From WHTX01 sp038255145 (GTDB taxonomy: Bacteria > Actinomycetota > Acidimicrobiia > Acidimicrobiales > CAIXPF01), in contig JBBSLP010000008.1 in NCBI GenBank assembly GCA_038255145.1, positions 50,995-114,994 on the forward strand: DNA of 64,000 bases. Direction: 5' to 3'. The number at the start of each line of letters is the position of its first letter. Within the stretch, counting starts at the first letter, position 1. The notes beneath the pieces are model-generated. The model did no database searches, was not told the origin of the DNA, and saw only the letters and a list, made by a program, of their open reading frames with translations. The translations under genes were made by a program, and so were the position numbers. Shown here piece by piece: positions 8,326-16,102 of the stretch.

Positions 8326-9285
8326 TCAGGCCGTGACCCGCTCGAGGACGGCATCGGCCGCCGTCCACGGATCGACCTGGCGCGCCTCGAGCTGGGCCCG
8401 CAACTCGATGAGACCGGGCTCACCCCACAGGGCGTCGGTGCGGGCGTGCAGGGTCTCGATGACGATGCGGCGCAGTTCCTCGTCGAGACGGGCCTTGCGT
8501 CGCTTGGCCAGCTCGCCCGAGGTCACGAGGTGCTCGCCGTGGCCCCGGATGGCGGCCCACAGTGCGGCCACCCCGTCGCCGCTCGTGGCCACGGTCTCGA
8601 CGATCTCGGGCCGCCAGCTGCCGTGGGGCGACAGGTCGAGCATCTGCTCGAGGTCGCGGCGAGCGTCCGACGCCCCCTTGCGGTCGGCCTTGTTGACGAC
8701 GAACACGTCCGCCACCTCCATGAGCCCGGCCTTGTTGGCCTGCACGGCGTCCCCCCAGCCCGGGGTGACCACTACCACGGTGGTGTCGGCCGCCCCCGCC
8801 ACCTCGACCTCGACCTGGCCCACGCCCACGGTCTCGATGAGCACCCAGGGGAAGCCCACGGCGTCGAGCAGGCGCACGGCGGACGGTGCCGCCAGGGTGA
8901 GGCCGCCGAGGTGGCCCCGGGTGGCCATGGAGCGGATGAACACCCCCTTGTCGAGGAAGTGGTCCTGCATGCGCACCCGGTCACCGAGGATGGCGCCCCC
9001 GGAGAAGGGGGAAGACGGGTCGATGGCGAGCACGGCCACGTCGTGGCCCTCCTCGCGCACCGTGGCCACGAGCGAGCCGGTCAAGGTCGACTTGCCCGCC
9101 CCCGGCGATCCGGTGATGCCCACCGAGGTGGCCCCGCCGGCATGGGGATAGGCCAAGCGGCCGATCTCCCGGGAGCGGGGCCCACCCTGTTCCACCAGGG
9201 ACAGCAGGCGCGCCAGCGCTCCCCGCCCCCCGTCTCGGGCGAGGTCGAGCAGTTCGGCGGGGTCGGCGCGACGCAGGGCTGTCAC
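8326..9285 (-). CDS. meaB: methylmalonyl-CoA mutase-associated GTPase MeaB
   Basis: MeaB/ArgK is a G3E GTPase that gates cobalamin delivery to, and protects, methylmalonyl-CoA mutase. The 319 residues carry Walker A GSPGAGKS at 59-66, switch region AIDPSSPFSGGAILGDRVRM, the Walker B/G3 stretch IETVGVGQVEVEV and the base-specificity motif NKAD. The usual N-terminal helices (ALLSLVEQGG) and the C-terminal dimer arm are present. The mutase genes themselves are not in the window. Start is GTG 9283-9285; a TAGACA box lies seven bases upstream. Together with the two crotonases this hints at acyl-CoA/propionate metabolism nearby. Confidence 0.93.
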   Translation of the reverse strand: MTALRRADPAELLDLARDGGRGALARLLSLVEQGGPRSREIGRLAYPHAGGATSVGITGSPGAGKSTLTGSLVATVREEGHDVAVLAIDPSSPFSGGAILGDRVRMQDHFLDKGVFIRSMATRGHLGGLTLAAPSAVRLLDAVGFPWVLIETVGVGQVEVEVAGAADTTVVVVTPGWGDAVQANKAGLMEVADVFVVNKADRKGASDARRDLEQMLDLSPHGSWRPEIVETVATSGDGVAALWAAIRGHGEHLVTSGELAKRRKARLDEELRRIVIETLHARTDALWGEPGLIELRAQLEARQVDPWTAADAVLERVTA

Positions 9286-9295
9286 GCCGCGGTGT

Positions 9296-9565
9296 CTACA
9301 GGGAGACGACGGTCTCGCTCAACCCGTCGACCGTCTCGCCGGAGTTGATGACCTCGGTGATGCCCGGCACCCGGTCCATGAGGATGCGCTCCAGACCGGC
9401 CTTGAGGGTCTGGGTCGACGCCGGGCACGTGACGCACGCACCCACCAGCTCGACGGTGACGATGCCGGTGGCCTCGTCGACGTCGTGCAGCACCACATCA
9501 CCCTCGTCCTGCTGGATGATGGGTCGCAGGACCTCGATGACTTCCTCGACCTTGGTCCTCAGCAC
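9296..9565 (-). CDS. NifU-like Fe-S cluster scaffold domain protein
   Basis: An 89-residue protein consisting of just the NifU C-terminal domain. The signature is VGACVTCPAS, with the CxxC pair that binds a transient Fe-S cluster, following the typical N-terminal helix VEEVIEVLRPIIQQDEGDV. Such stand-alone domains are cytosolic carriers that pass [4Fe-4S] clusters to apo-proteins. GTG start behind a good AGGAGG Shine-Dalgarno. It sits ten bases upstream of meaB on the same strand and may be cotranscribed with it. Confidence 0.88.
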   Translation of the reverse strand: MLRTKVEEVIEVLRPIIQQDEGDVVLHDVDEATGIVTVELVGACVTCPASTQTLKAGLERILMDRVPGITEVINSGETVDGLSETVVSL

Positions 9566-9682
9566 GTACGCCTCCTGTAGCCGGGGTCAGGACCGTAGCC
9601 CGCGCCGGTCGCTCCACCGAACAGAACGGCGCCGGCAGCCGTGGTGTTCCCGCAGCCGGCGCCGGCGCGCCACACTGGGGCG

Positions 9683-9850
9683 GTGATGGCCATCTTCGCC
9701 CACCAGGGCGGCTGGGACGAGCTCCTCCTCGTGGCCGCGCCCGTGGCCGTCATCGCCCTGCTGCTGGTGCTGGCGGACAAGCGGGCCAAGCGGGCCCTCG
9801 ACGCACCCGAGCCCGAGGCCCCCGATGCCGGCGAGGGCCCCCCGGTCTGA
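9683..9850 (+). CDS. small single-span membrane protein
   Basis: A 55-residue ORF (GTG 9683, or ATG 9686) with one hydrophobic segment (ELLLVAAPVAVIALLLVLA), a basic KRAKRA flank and a Pro/Glu-rich acidic tail. The charge pattern puts the tail in the cytoplasm. CACACT, a possible variant -10, lies six bases before GTG 9683. No family is recognised. Confidence 0.55.
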   Translation: MMAIFAHQGGWDELLLVAAPVAVIALLLVLADKRAKRALDAPEPEAPDAGEGPPV

Positions 9851-9875
9851 GCCCGTGCCCTGGCCAGCCGGGCGG

Positions 9876-10874
9876 CTAGGGCCGCTGGGCCGGGGACTGG
9901 GTGAGCGCCGGGTCACGCTCGGCCAGGTGCCCGATCACCGCGTCGACCGCGGCGATCAGGTCGTCGTCCAGCTTCACGCCCACAGCCTTCACGTTGTCCA
10001 CCAGCTGCTCGGGCCGGGTGGCGCCGACGATGGCGGAGGACACGTTGGGGTTGTGGAGCACCCAGGCCAGGGACAGCTGGGCCGTGGTCAGTCCGGCCCC
10101 CTCGGCCAGGGGCGCCAGCTGCTGCACGGCCTCGAGCACGTCGTCGCGCAGCAGGCGGGAGATGAAGTTGGCCCCCGACTTCTCATCGGTGGCCCGTGAG
10201 CCCTCGGGCGGGGGCTGGCCGGGCCGGTACTTGCCCGTGAGCACGCCCTGGGCCAGCGGTGACCACACGACCTGGCCCATGCCCAGCTCCTCGCACGTGG
10301 GGATGACCTCGGCCTCGATGACCCGGTGCAGCAACGAGTACTGGGGCTGGTTGGAGACGAGCTGGACCTTCAGCTCCCGGGCCAGGGCGTGGGCGGCGCG
10401 GATCTCGGACGCCGTCCACTCCGACACCCCGATGTAGTGGACCTTGCCCGCGTGCACGATGTGGGCGAAAGCCTCCATCGTCTCCTCCAGCGGGGTGGCG
10501 TGGTCGTAGCGGTGGGCCTGGTAGAGGTCCACGTGGTCGGTCTGGAGCCGCTCCAGCGAGCCGTCGATGGCGGCGAGGATGTGCTTGCGGGACAGGCCGC
10601 GGTCGTTCTTCCCCGGGCCGGTGGGGAAGTACACCTTGGTGAAGATCTCCAGACCGTCGCGGCGCTGGCCGGCCAGGGCCCGGCCCAGCACGACCTCGGC
10701 CCGGGTGCCGGCGTAGGCATCGGCGGTGTCGAAGGTGGTGATGCCCAGATCCAGGGCGGCGTGCACGCACGCGGTGGCCTGATCGGCCTCGACCTGGGAC
10801 CCGTGGGTGATCCAGTTGCCGTAGGACACTTCACTGACGACGAGGCCGGAGCGGCCCAGGTGGCGGAACAGCAT
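9876..10874 (-). CDS. aldo/keto reductase family protein
   Basis: A 332-residue NADPH-dependent (beta/alpha)8 reductase of the voltage-gated K+ channel beta-subunit/YghZ type. Catalytic tetrad residues are visible as Asp49 and Tyr54 in FDTADAYAG, Lys80 in EIFTKVYFP and His121 in DLYQAHRYD. Cofactor-loop residues are in the SPLAQGVLTGKY and SSAIVGATRPEQL segments. Substrates in this family are mostly small aldehydes and ketones. The start was set to ATG at 10872-10874 (MLFRHLGRSG) since TAGGGT lies seven bases upstream, and the family begins this way. Confidence 0.9.
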   Translation of the reverse strand: MLFRHLGRSGLVVSEVSYGNWITHGSQVEADQATACVHAALDLGITTFDTADAYAGTRAEVVLGRALAGQRRDGLEIFTKVYFPTGPGKNDRGLSRKHILAAIDGSLERLQTDHVDLYQAHRYDHATPLEETMEAFAHIVHAGKVHYIGVSEWTASEIRAAHALARELKVQLVSNQPQYSLLHRVIEAEVIPTCEELGMGQVVWSPLAQGVLTGKYRPGQPPPEGSRATDEKSGANFISRLLRDDVLEAVQQLAPLAEGAGLTTAQLSLAWVLHNPNVSSAIVGATRPEQLVDNVKAVGVKLDDDLIAAVDAVIGHLAERDPALTQSPAQRP

Positions 10875-10881
10875 GGGCCGG

Positions 10882-10887
10882 ACCCTA
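10882..10887 (-). promoter_or_regulatory. -10 box (TAGGGT) for leaderless aldo/keto reductase mRNA
   Basis: Minus strand TAGGGT, seven bases, then ATG 10874. There is no ribosome binding site in between. The box falls in the 35-bp gap after murA's stop, so the gene need not depend on murA transcription. Confidence 0.5.
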
Positions 10888-10909
10888 CCGACGCCCACCG
10901 CGCCGCCCG

Positions 10910-12220
10910 CTACACCCGGGAGATGTCGGCCCCCAGGGCGGCGAGCTTGTCGACCAGGCCCTCGTAGCCCCGGTCGATGTGGTGGGCCCCCGTCACCAGG
11001 GTCTCGCCGTCGGCCCGCAGGCCGGCCACCACCAGGGCGGCACCGGCGCGGATGTCGGGGGCGGTGACCACGGCGCCCCGCAGGCGCTCGACGCCCGAGA
11101 TCACCGCGTGGTGGCCCTCGGTGCGGATGTCGGCCCCCATGCGGCCCAGTTCGTCGATGTAGCGGAACCGGCCCGACGAGAAGATGTTCTCGGTCACGAT
11201 GCCGGTGCCGGAAGCCACGGCCAGCATGGCCACGAGCAGGGGCTTGTAGTCCGTGGCCACCCCCGGATAGGGCAGGGTGGACACGTCGACCGCGGCCAGG
11301 CGCCCCGGGGCGTAGGCCCACAGTCCCTCGCTGCACGGCGAGGTGCGCAGGCCCATCTGGCCCAGCTTGTGGGTGAGCAGCTCCATGTGGTCGGGCCGGG
11401 CCCCGCACAGGGTGATCTCGCCCCCGGCTATGGCCACCGCGGCCAGGAAGGTGGCGGCCTCGATGCGGTCGGGGATGAGGGTGTGGTCCGCCGGGGACAG
11501 CTCGTCCACCCCCTCGATGCGGATGGTGGGCGAGCCGGCGCCGACGATGCGGCCCCCCATGCGGTTGAGGAAGGCGGCCAGGTCGGCGATCTCGGGCTCG
11601 CGCGCCGCGTTGTCGATGACCGTGGTCCCCCGGGCCAGCACCGCGGCCATCAGCGCGTTCTCGGTCGCTCCCACCGAGGGGAAGTCGAGGGCGATGGGGG
11701 CACCCACCAGGCCTCGGGGGGCTCGGGCCTCGACCACGCCGTCGACCACGGTGATGGTCACGCCCAACTGCTCGAGGGCCCGCAGGTGCAGGTCGATGGG
11801 GCGGGTGCCGAAGTCGTCCCCCCCGGGCAGGGCCATGCGGGCCCAGCCGTGGCGGGCCACCAGGGGGCCCAGCACCACGATGGAGGCCCGCATGCGGGCG
11901 GCCAGCTCGTAGGGGGGCTCGGGCACCAGGTCGGCGGGCATGTGCACGACCAGGGTGCCGGCTCCGGGCCGTTCCACCGTGGCCCCCATGGCCACGAGCA
12001 GGTCGCTCATCCAGCCCACGTCGGAGATCTCGGGCACGTCGTGCAGGGTGGTCGTGCCCTGGGCCAGGGTGGTGGCGGCCAGCAGCTTGAGCACCGAGTT
12101 CTTGGCCCCCTGCAGGGTGACCGAACCACGGAGGGGGCCCGAGGCGCGCACGAGGATGCCCGGCCCCTCCACAGCTTGGGGACCACGGCGCTGTCCGAGC
12201 AGGGAGCGTGGGTCACTCAC
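10910..12220 (-). CDS. murA: UDP-N-acetylglucosamine 1-carboxyvinyltransferase (MurA) with Cys-to-Asp active site
   Basis: MurA catalyses the first committed step of peptidoglycan synthesis: enolpyruvyl transfer from PEP to UDP-GlcNAc (cytosol). The 436 residues form the two-domain inside-out barrel; Lys40-Asn41 (GAKNS) match the PEP-binding pair. The active-site loop reads LPGGDDFGTRPID: Asp135 (codon 11816-11818) replaces the Cys115 of E. coli MurA. In Mycobacterium tuberculosis and Chlamydia the same replacement keeps activity but prevents covalent modification by fosfomycin. The start is GTG, next to a TACTGA box six bases upstream. The length matches the family (about 420) apart from a short N-terminal addition. 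The genes to either side are unrelated to cell-wall synthesis. Confidence 0.95.
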   Translation of the reverse strand: MSDPRSLLGQRRGPQAVEGPGILVRASGPLRGSVTLQGAKNSVLKLLAATTLAQGTTTLHDVPEISDVGWMSDLLVAMGATVERPGAGTLVVHMPADLVPEPPYELAARMRASIVVLGPLVARHGWARMALPGGDDFGTRPIDLHLRALEQLGVTITVVDGVVEARAPRGLVGAPIALDFPSVGATENALMAAVLARGTTVIDNAAREPEIADLAAFLNRMGGRIVGAGSPTIRIEGVDELSPADHTLIPDRIEAATFLAAVAIAGGEITLCGARPDHMELLTHKLGQMGLRTSPCSEGLWAYAPGRLAAVDVSTLPYPGVATDYKPLLVAMLAVASGTGIVTENIFSSGRFRYIDELGRMGADIRTEGHHAVISGVERLRGAVVTAPDIRAGAALVVAGLRADGETLVTGAHHIDRGYEGLVDKLAALGADISRV

Positions 12221-12324
12221 GGGTGCTCAGTATGCTCCTGCCGGCGGGTCCCGACCGGATCATCCGCTCACGACCCGTCCCGCGTCAGCCCCGCTGTCCG
12301 AGGAACGACGCCGTCCGAGGAGCA

Positions 12325-13914
12325 TTGGCCCGTCTCGAGCGACATCACGACGTCGACGATGTCGGCCTGTCCGAGCTCCGCCGGGCCCGGGACGACCTCG
12401 TCGGCGAGCGGACGACGGGCGAGGACCGCTTCGAGGCCGTCGCCGGTCCGTTCCGCCGCTACCAGCGCGTGCTGCAGGTGCGCCCCGGCACCGTGGCCGG
12501 CCGCTGGTCCGTGGACGAGCGCATCGACTTCACCCTGGCCGTGCCCGTGTGGGGCCTGCTGCTGATCCTGCCCGTGCGCCGGGGCCTGCGCCACCCCCGC
12601 CACGACGGTCGCCAGCCGTGGTGGGCGCCGCCCGGTCGCCTGGATCCGGCCGAGGCCCGGACCCTGGGCCTGCTGGCCACCCTGGCCCTGGTGCCCGCCT
12701 ACCTGGGCACGCTGTTGGGCCAGACCCTGACCTTCGCCACCGACAGCTTCGGGGCGGGCACGGGCGCCTACAGCATCGTGCTGGCCGTGGTGCGGGTGGG
12801 GGTGCTGGGCACCCTGGTGGCGACCACGGCGGCCGACCGGCTGGGCCGGCGCCGGCTGCTGCGGGGGTGCCTGCTGGTGGCGTGCCTGGTCATGGCCACG
12901 GCGTCCGTGGCCCCCAACCTGTGGTGGTTCGGCTCGGCCCAGGCCATCGCCCGGGGCCTGACCGCGGCGGGCGAGGTGATCGTCGTCATCCTCGCCGTGG
13001 AGGAGATGCCCACCCGGTCGCGGGCCTGGGCGGTGAGCGTGCTCACCCTGGCTGCGGGGCTGGGCTCGGGCATGGTGGTGTGGCTGCTGCCCCTGACCGA
13101 CCTGGGCCCCGAGGCGTGGCGACTGCTGTACCTGCCCCCGCTGGCCTTCTTCGTGGTCGTGCTGTGGGCGGCCCGCCACCTGCCCGAGAGCCGCCGCTTC
13201 ATGGCCGCGGCCGACGCCGCCGGTGCCCCCCGGTTGTCGGGGGTGCGCTGGGCCGACATCGACCGGCGCACCCGGCGGCGTATGGCCCTGCTCGCCGGTT
13301 CGGCCATCCTCTCCCTGGCCTTCACCACCCCGGCCTCGCAGTTCGCCAACGACTTCCTCAAGGACGAGCGCCACATGAGCGGGGGGATGATCTCGCTCTT
13401 CACCCTGGCCACGTCGACCCCGGCCGCCATCGGCATCTACGTGGGCAGCCGCCTGGCCGAGACCGTGGGCCGGCGCCGCATCGGCGCCGTGGGGCTCATC
13501 ATGGGCACGGGATTCGCCGTGGCCGGCTACCTGACGTTCGGCGCCGCCCTGTGGATCACGAACACCCTGGCCACCATCGCCGCGGGCATGGTCCTACCCG
13601 CGCTGCGGGTCTACCAGCCCGAGCTGTTCCCCACCCGGCTGCGGGGACGGGCCAACGGCCTCATCACCCTGGCCGGGGTGGCCGGCAGCGTCACCGGCGT
13701 GTTGCTGGTGGGGGCCCTGGCCGAGCGCTGGGGGTCCATCAGCTGGCCCATGGCCGTGCTCGCCGCCGGCCCCCTGGCCGTGTCCGTCCTCGTGCTCACC
13801 GTCTATCCCGAGACGGCGGGCCGCACCCTGGAGGAGTTGCACCCCGGCGACGCTCCCCCGCCGGAGCAGCCCGGCCGTCCCGAGGTCAGCGGGGAGCCGT
13901 ACCCAGCGACGTGA
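12325..13914 (+). CDS. MFS transporter, sugar-porter-like
   Basis: Major facilitator superfamily permease with about twelve membrane segments after a roughly 60-residue charged cytosolic N terminus. Family marks are the loop 2-3 motif TTAADRLGRRRLLRG, the mid-loop signature HLPESRRF and the C-terminal YPETAGRTLEEL; the last two are hallmarks of the sugar porter subfamily. Substrate unknown. The start is uncertain. TTG 12325 gives a coding-like beginning (LARLERHHDVDD); the frame stays open to ATG 12232 and ATG 12208, but those residues are Arg/Pro-rich like non-coding sequence and would overlap the divergent murA start. The 3' end overlaps the convergent hydrolase gene by 29 bp. Confidence 0.85.
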   Translation: MARLERHHDVDDVGLSELRRARDDLVGERTTGEDRFEAVAGPFRRYQRVLQVRPGTVAGRWSVDERIDFTLAVPVWGLLLILPVRRGLRHPRHDGRQPWWAPPGRLDPAEARTLGLLATLALVPAYLGTLLGQTLTFATDSFGAGTGAYSIVLAVVRVGVLGTLVATTAADRLGRRRLLRGCLLVACLVMATASVAPNLWWFGSAQAIARGLTAAGEVIVVILAVEEMPTRSRAWAVSVLTLAAGLGSGMVVWLLPLTDLGPEAWRLLYLPPLAFFVVVLWAARHLPESRRFMAAADAAGAPRLSGVRWADIDRRTRRRMALLAGSAILSLAFTTPASQFANDFLKDERHMSGGMISLFTLATSTPAAIGIYVGSRLAETVGRRRIGAVGLIMGTGFAVAGYLTFGAALWITNTLATIAAGMVLPALRVYQPELFPTRLRGRANGLITLAGVAGSVTGVLLVGALAERWGSISWPMAVLAAGPLAVSVLVLTVYPETAGRTLEELHPGDAPPPEQPGRPEVSGEPYPAT

Positions 13915-14482
13915 GCCAGTCGGCCACCGCAGCCAACACCACGGCGTCCTTGCCCCGCAGGTCGTGGCGGCCGCCGTCGATCCACACGTGGCGCACCGGT
14001 CCGGGGATGGCGGCGGTGTGGGCCACGAGCTCCTCGGGGGTGCCGAAGGGATCCCGGGTGCCGCCGACGAACAGGCAGGGCACGGTCAAGGCCGGCAGGT
14101 GCTCGACGCGCAGCCGGTCGGGACGCCCCGGCGGGTGCAGGGGGTAGGAGATGAGCACCAGGCCGGCGGCGGGCAGGCCCTCGGCCACGGCCATGGAGCA
14201 CACGCGCCCGCCCATGGACCTGCCCCCCAGGACCAGGGCGGCGGGTTCGCACCCCACCTCGGCCACCAGGGTCATGGCCTCCTCGACCACGGCGGCGATG
14301 AGCTTGGGGGCCTTGTCCGGGGCCTTCCGGCCCGCCTTGCGGTAGGGAAAGTCCATGCGGGCCACGGGTAGCGGCGCCAGGCCCGCCTCCAGGGCCACCA
14401 GGGTGACCTGGTCGCGGCCTGCACCCGCCCCGGGCGCCAGCAGGAGGGCCTCGGGCGTCGTCACCACGTCATCCTCGCCCAT
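13886..14482 (-). CDS. KANL3/TEX30-like alpha/beta hydrolase
   Basis: A compact 198-residue alpha/beta hydrolase without lid. LLAPGAGAGRDQ forms the oxyanion region, GGRSMGGR holds the nucleophile Ser, VGGTRDPFGTPEEL the acid residue and DGGRHDL the His. This order and brevity match the dienelactone-hydrolase-related KANL3/TEX30 family found in many actinobacteria, whose substrate is unknown. The start is ATG. The next gene upstream (14491) ends eight bases before it, so the two are probably cotranscribed. Confidence 0.8.
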   Translation of the reverse strand: MGEDDVVTTPEALLLAPGAGAGRDQVTLVALEAGLAPLPVARMDFPYRKAGRKAPDKAPKLIAAVVEEAMTLVAEVGCEPAALVLGGRSMGGRVCSMAVAEGLPAAGLVLISYPLHPPGRPDRLRVEHLPALTVPCLFVGGTRDPFGTPEELVAHTAAIPGPVRHVWIDGGRHDLRGKDAVVLAAVADWLTSLGTAPR

Positions 14483-14490
14483 GAGGGGGC

Positions 14491-15207
14491 TCAGCCGCCC
14501 AGCAGGATGCGCCGGGCCTCGGCCAGTTCGGCGATGCGGTCCGCAGCCTGGCGCTCGGAGCCACCGTGGTCGGGGTGGGCCTGGATCAGGGCCCGGCGGA
14601 AGCCGCGGCGGATGTCGGCCACCTCGGGGCGCTCACCGTTGAGGGCCAGGCCGAGCACGCCCAGGGCCCAGCTCACCGGGTCGGTGCCCGCAGCCAACCA
14701 CGCGGCCACATCCGAGCGACCCGACAGGTGGGCGATGAGGACCGAGCCGATGGGACCGGTCCAGCGCAGGCCCCGGCGGATGGCGTCGAAGGCCCACTCC
14801 CGGCCGTCGCGGTCGAGGCGGTCCCCGGCGTAGATGGCGCCGAGCACGTAGATGAGCGACGAGCCCTGTTCACCGAACTCGAAGCGGGGGCCCTCGGGCG
14901 TGGACGTCAGGCGCAGGATGCTGCGCAACAGGCCGACCTGGTCGGTCTGCAGGCGGTGCCGGGCCCGGGGCTGCACCACCCGCAGCCCCCGCTCGAGGTG
15001 CTTCATGAGCAGGTCGATGTCCTCGAGGTCGTCATCGTCGAGGTCGGGTGCGTAGTGGGCGGCGATGCCCCCCACCAGCACCCCACCCGCTCCCGGCGCC
15101 GGCTCGGTGGGCAGGTCCACGTGGCCGACCACCAGACGCCGGGTCGGCGCGATGGGCCGGGAGTGGAACAGCTCCAGCTCGGCGAGGGCCCGGAACGGGG
15201 GGCTCAC
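14491..15207 (-). CDS. protein with a C-terminal J domain
   Basis: The 238-residue protein ends with a J-domain core: helix II IRRGFRRALIQA, the invariant HPD at 211-213 and helix III with QAADRIAELAEARRILLGG. J domains stimulate DnaK ATPase. Here the domain is at the C terminus and truncated (no clear helix I or IV), unlike DnaJ, and the first 190 residues are of an unrecognised type (several helices, an acidic DLDDDDLEDID patch). It probably recruits DnaK to a specific client bound by the N-terminal part. GTG start overlaps the stop of the upstream gene (15204-15207), so the two are translationally coupled. Confidence 0.75.
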   Translation of the reverse strand: MSPPFRALAELELFHSRPIAPTRRLVVGHVDLPTEPAPGAGGVLVGGIAAHYAPDLDDDDLEDIDLLMKHLERGLRVVQPRARHRLQTDQVGLLRSILRLTSTPEGPRFEFGEQGSSLIYVLGAIYAGDRLDRDGREWAFDAIRRGLRWTGPIGSVLIAHLSGRSDVAAWLAAGTDPVSWALGVLGLALNGERPEVADIRRGFRRALIQAHPDHGGSERQAADRIAELAEARRILLGG

Positions 15208-15932
15208 AACCAGGGGCGGAGGTGCTCTCGCACCGCCCGGGCCCGTTCGCTCACCGCTTCGTCGTCGTCGGTGGCGTCGGCGTCAGCCAGCACCCCCCGC
15301 AGGCCCACGGCGTCCTCCTGGAGGCGCTTCCAGTCGTCGTCGTCGAAGCCGATGGGCACGGCGATGTCGCCCACCCGTTCGGCGGCGGCGGCGAAGCCGA
15401 TCACGGCATCGGGATCGGCGGGGTCACGCGACAGCTTGTCCGCTCCCAGGTACAGCGAGTTGAGGAGCTCGGTCAGCTCTTCACCGTCGAGGGCCACGGT
15501 GCCGTCGTCGGGACCCCGCAGGCCGAGCTCGTCGAACAACGAGTCGACCCGCTCCTCGTCCACGGCGTACACGAGCAGGTCACCCTCCTCGGTCCACTCC
15601 CGCACCACCCCGGCCTCTTCCAGGGCCGACTCGAGCACGGCCACCTCACCCGGGGGCCAGTCCGACAGCTCGTACTCCACCCGGTCCTCGTCCTCCTCGA
15701 GGGTGGGACGACTGGCCGCCACCACCTCGTCGAGCAGCTCCTGCGTCTCCTCGCGCTGGTCGCTGGCCACGATCAGCTCGCCGCCCTCGAAGCGGTGGGG
15801 GACCTCGGAGGCCTCGAGCATGGAACGCACCAACTGGGTGGCCTCCTCGGGCCAGGCCGCGAGGTCGAAGACCCGCTCGTCACCCCGGGGTGACCACCAG
15901 TAGACGAGCTCACCCGTACCTGCGTCGCTCAA
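15204..15932 (-). CDS. acidic protein of unknown function coupled to the J-domain gene
   Basis: Starts at TTG 15930-15932 behind a near-perfect Shine-Dalgarno (GAGGAGG, five bases). The 242-residue protein is very acidic. It seems to have two related beta-alpha segments (VYWWSPRGDERVFDLAAWPEE... and VEYELSDWPPGEVAVLE...), each containing an EVP/EAGVV type hinge and a short LLVYAVD/LIVASD strand, so it may be an internal duplication. The C-terminal half is helical (ELTELLNSLYLGADKLSRDP). No membrane segment and no recognised family. Coupling to the J-domain gene suggests that the two proteins act together. Confidence 0.7.
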   Translation of the reverse strand: MSDAGTGELVYWWSPRGDERVFDLAAWPEEATQLVRSMLEASEVPHRFEGGELIVASDQREETQELLDEVVAASRPTLEEDEDRVEYELSDWPPGEVAVLESALEEAGVVREWTEEGDLLVYAVDEERVDSLFDELGLRGPDDGTVALDGEELTELLNSLYLGADKLSRDPADPDAVIGFAAAAERVGDIAVPIGFDDDDWKRLQEDAVGLRGVLADADATDDDEAVSERARAVREHLRPWL

Positions 15933-16057
15933 CGCGTCCTCCTCAGTTCGGCCGCGAGGGCTTGGGCGACCACGTGTGCCAACGTGCCCGCCGCTGTGCT
16001 CCTGTCTACCCCGTCGCACCCCGCTGAGCCTGCTCGACGGGAGCCCGTCCCCCACCG

Positions 16058-16094
16058 CCCGGCGCGCCGGGGGTCCACCACGGCCGGCTAGCTT
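16058..16094 (+). promoter_or_regulatory. glpX promoter with palindrome
   Basis: TAGCTT at 16089-16094 lies eight bases before the glpX ATG, as for a leaderless transcript. A perfect 14-bp palindrome (CCCGGCG/CGCCGGG, 16058-16071) covers the expected -35 position. It may be an operator for a carbon-metabolism regulator; this is inference. Confidence 0.5.
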
Positions 16095-16102
16095 CCCGCC
16101 CC

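Noticed and set aside
12208..12324. MFS gene starting at ATG 12208
   Set aside because: It would overlap the divergent murA start and adds Arg/Pro-rich residues unlike a transporter N terminus. Kept as an alternative only.
14000..16000. Horizontal transfer or mobile island boundary
   Set aside because: No change in composition, integrase, tRNA or direct repeats was seen anywhere in the window.
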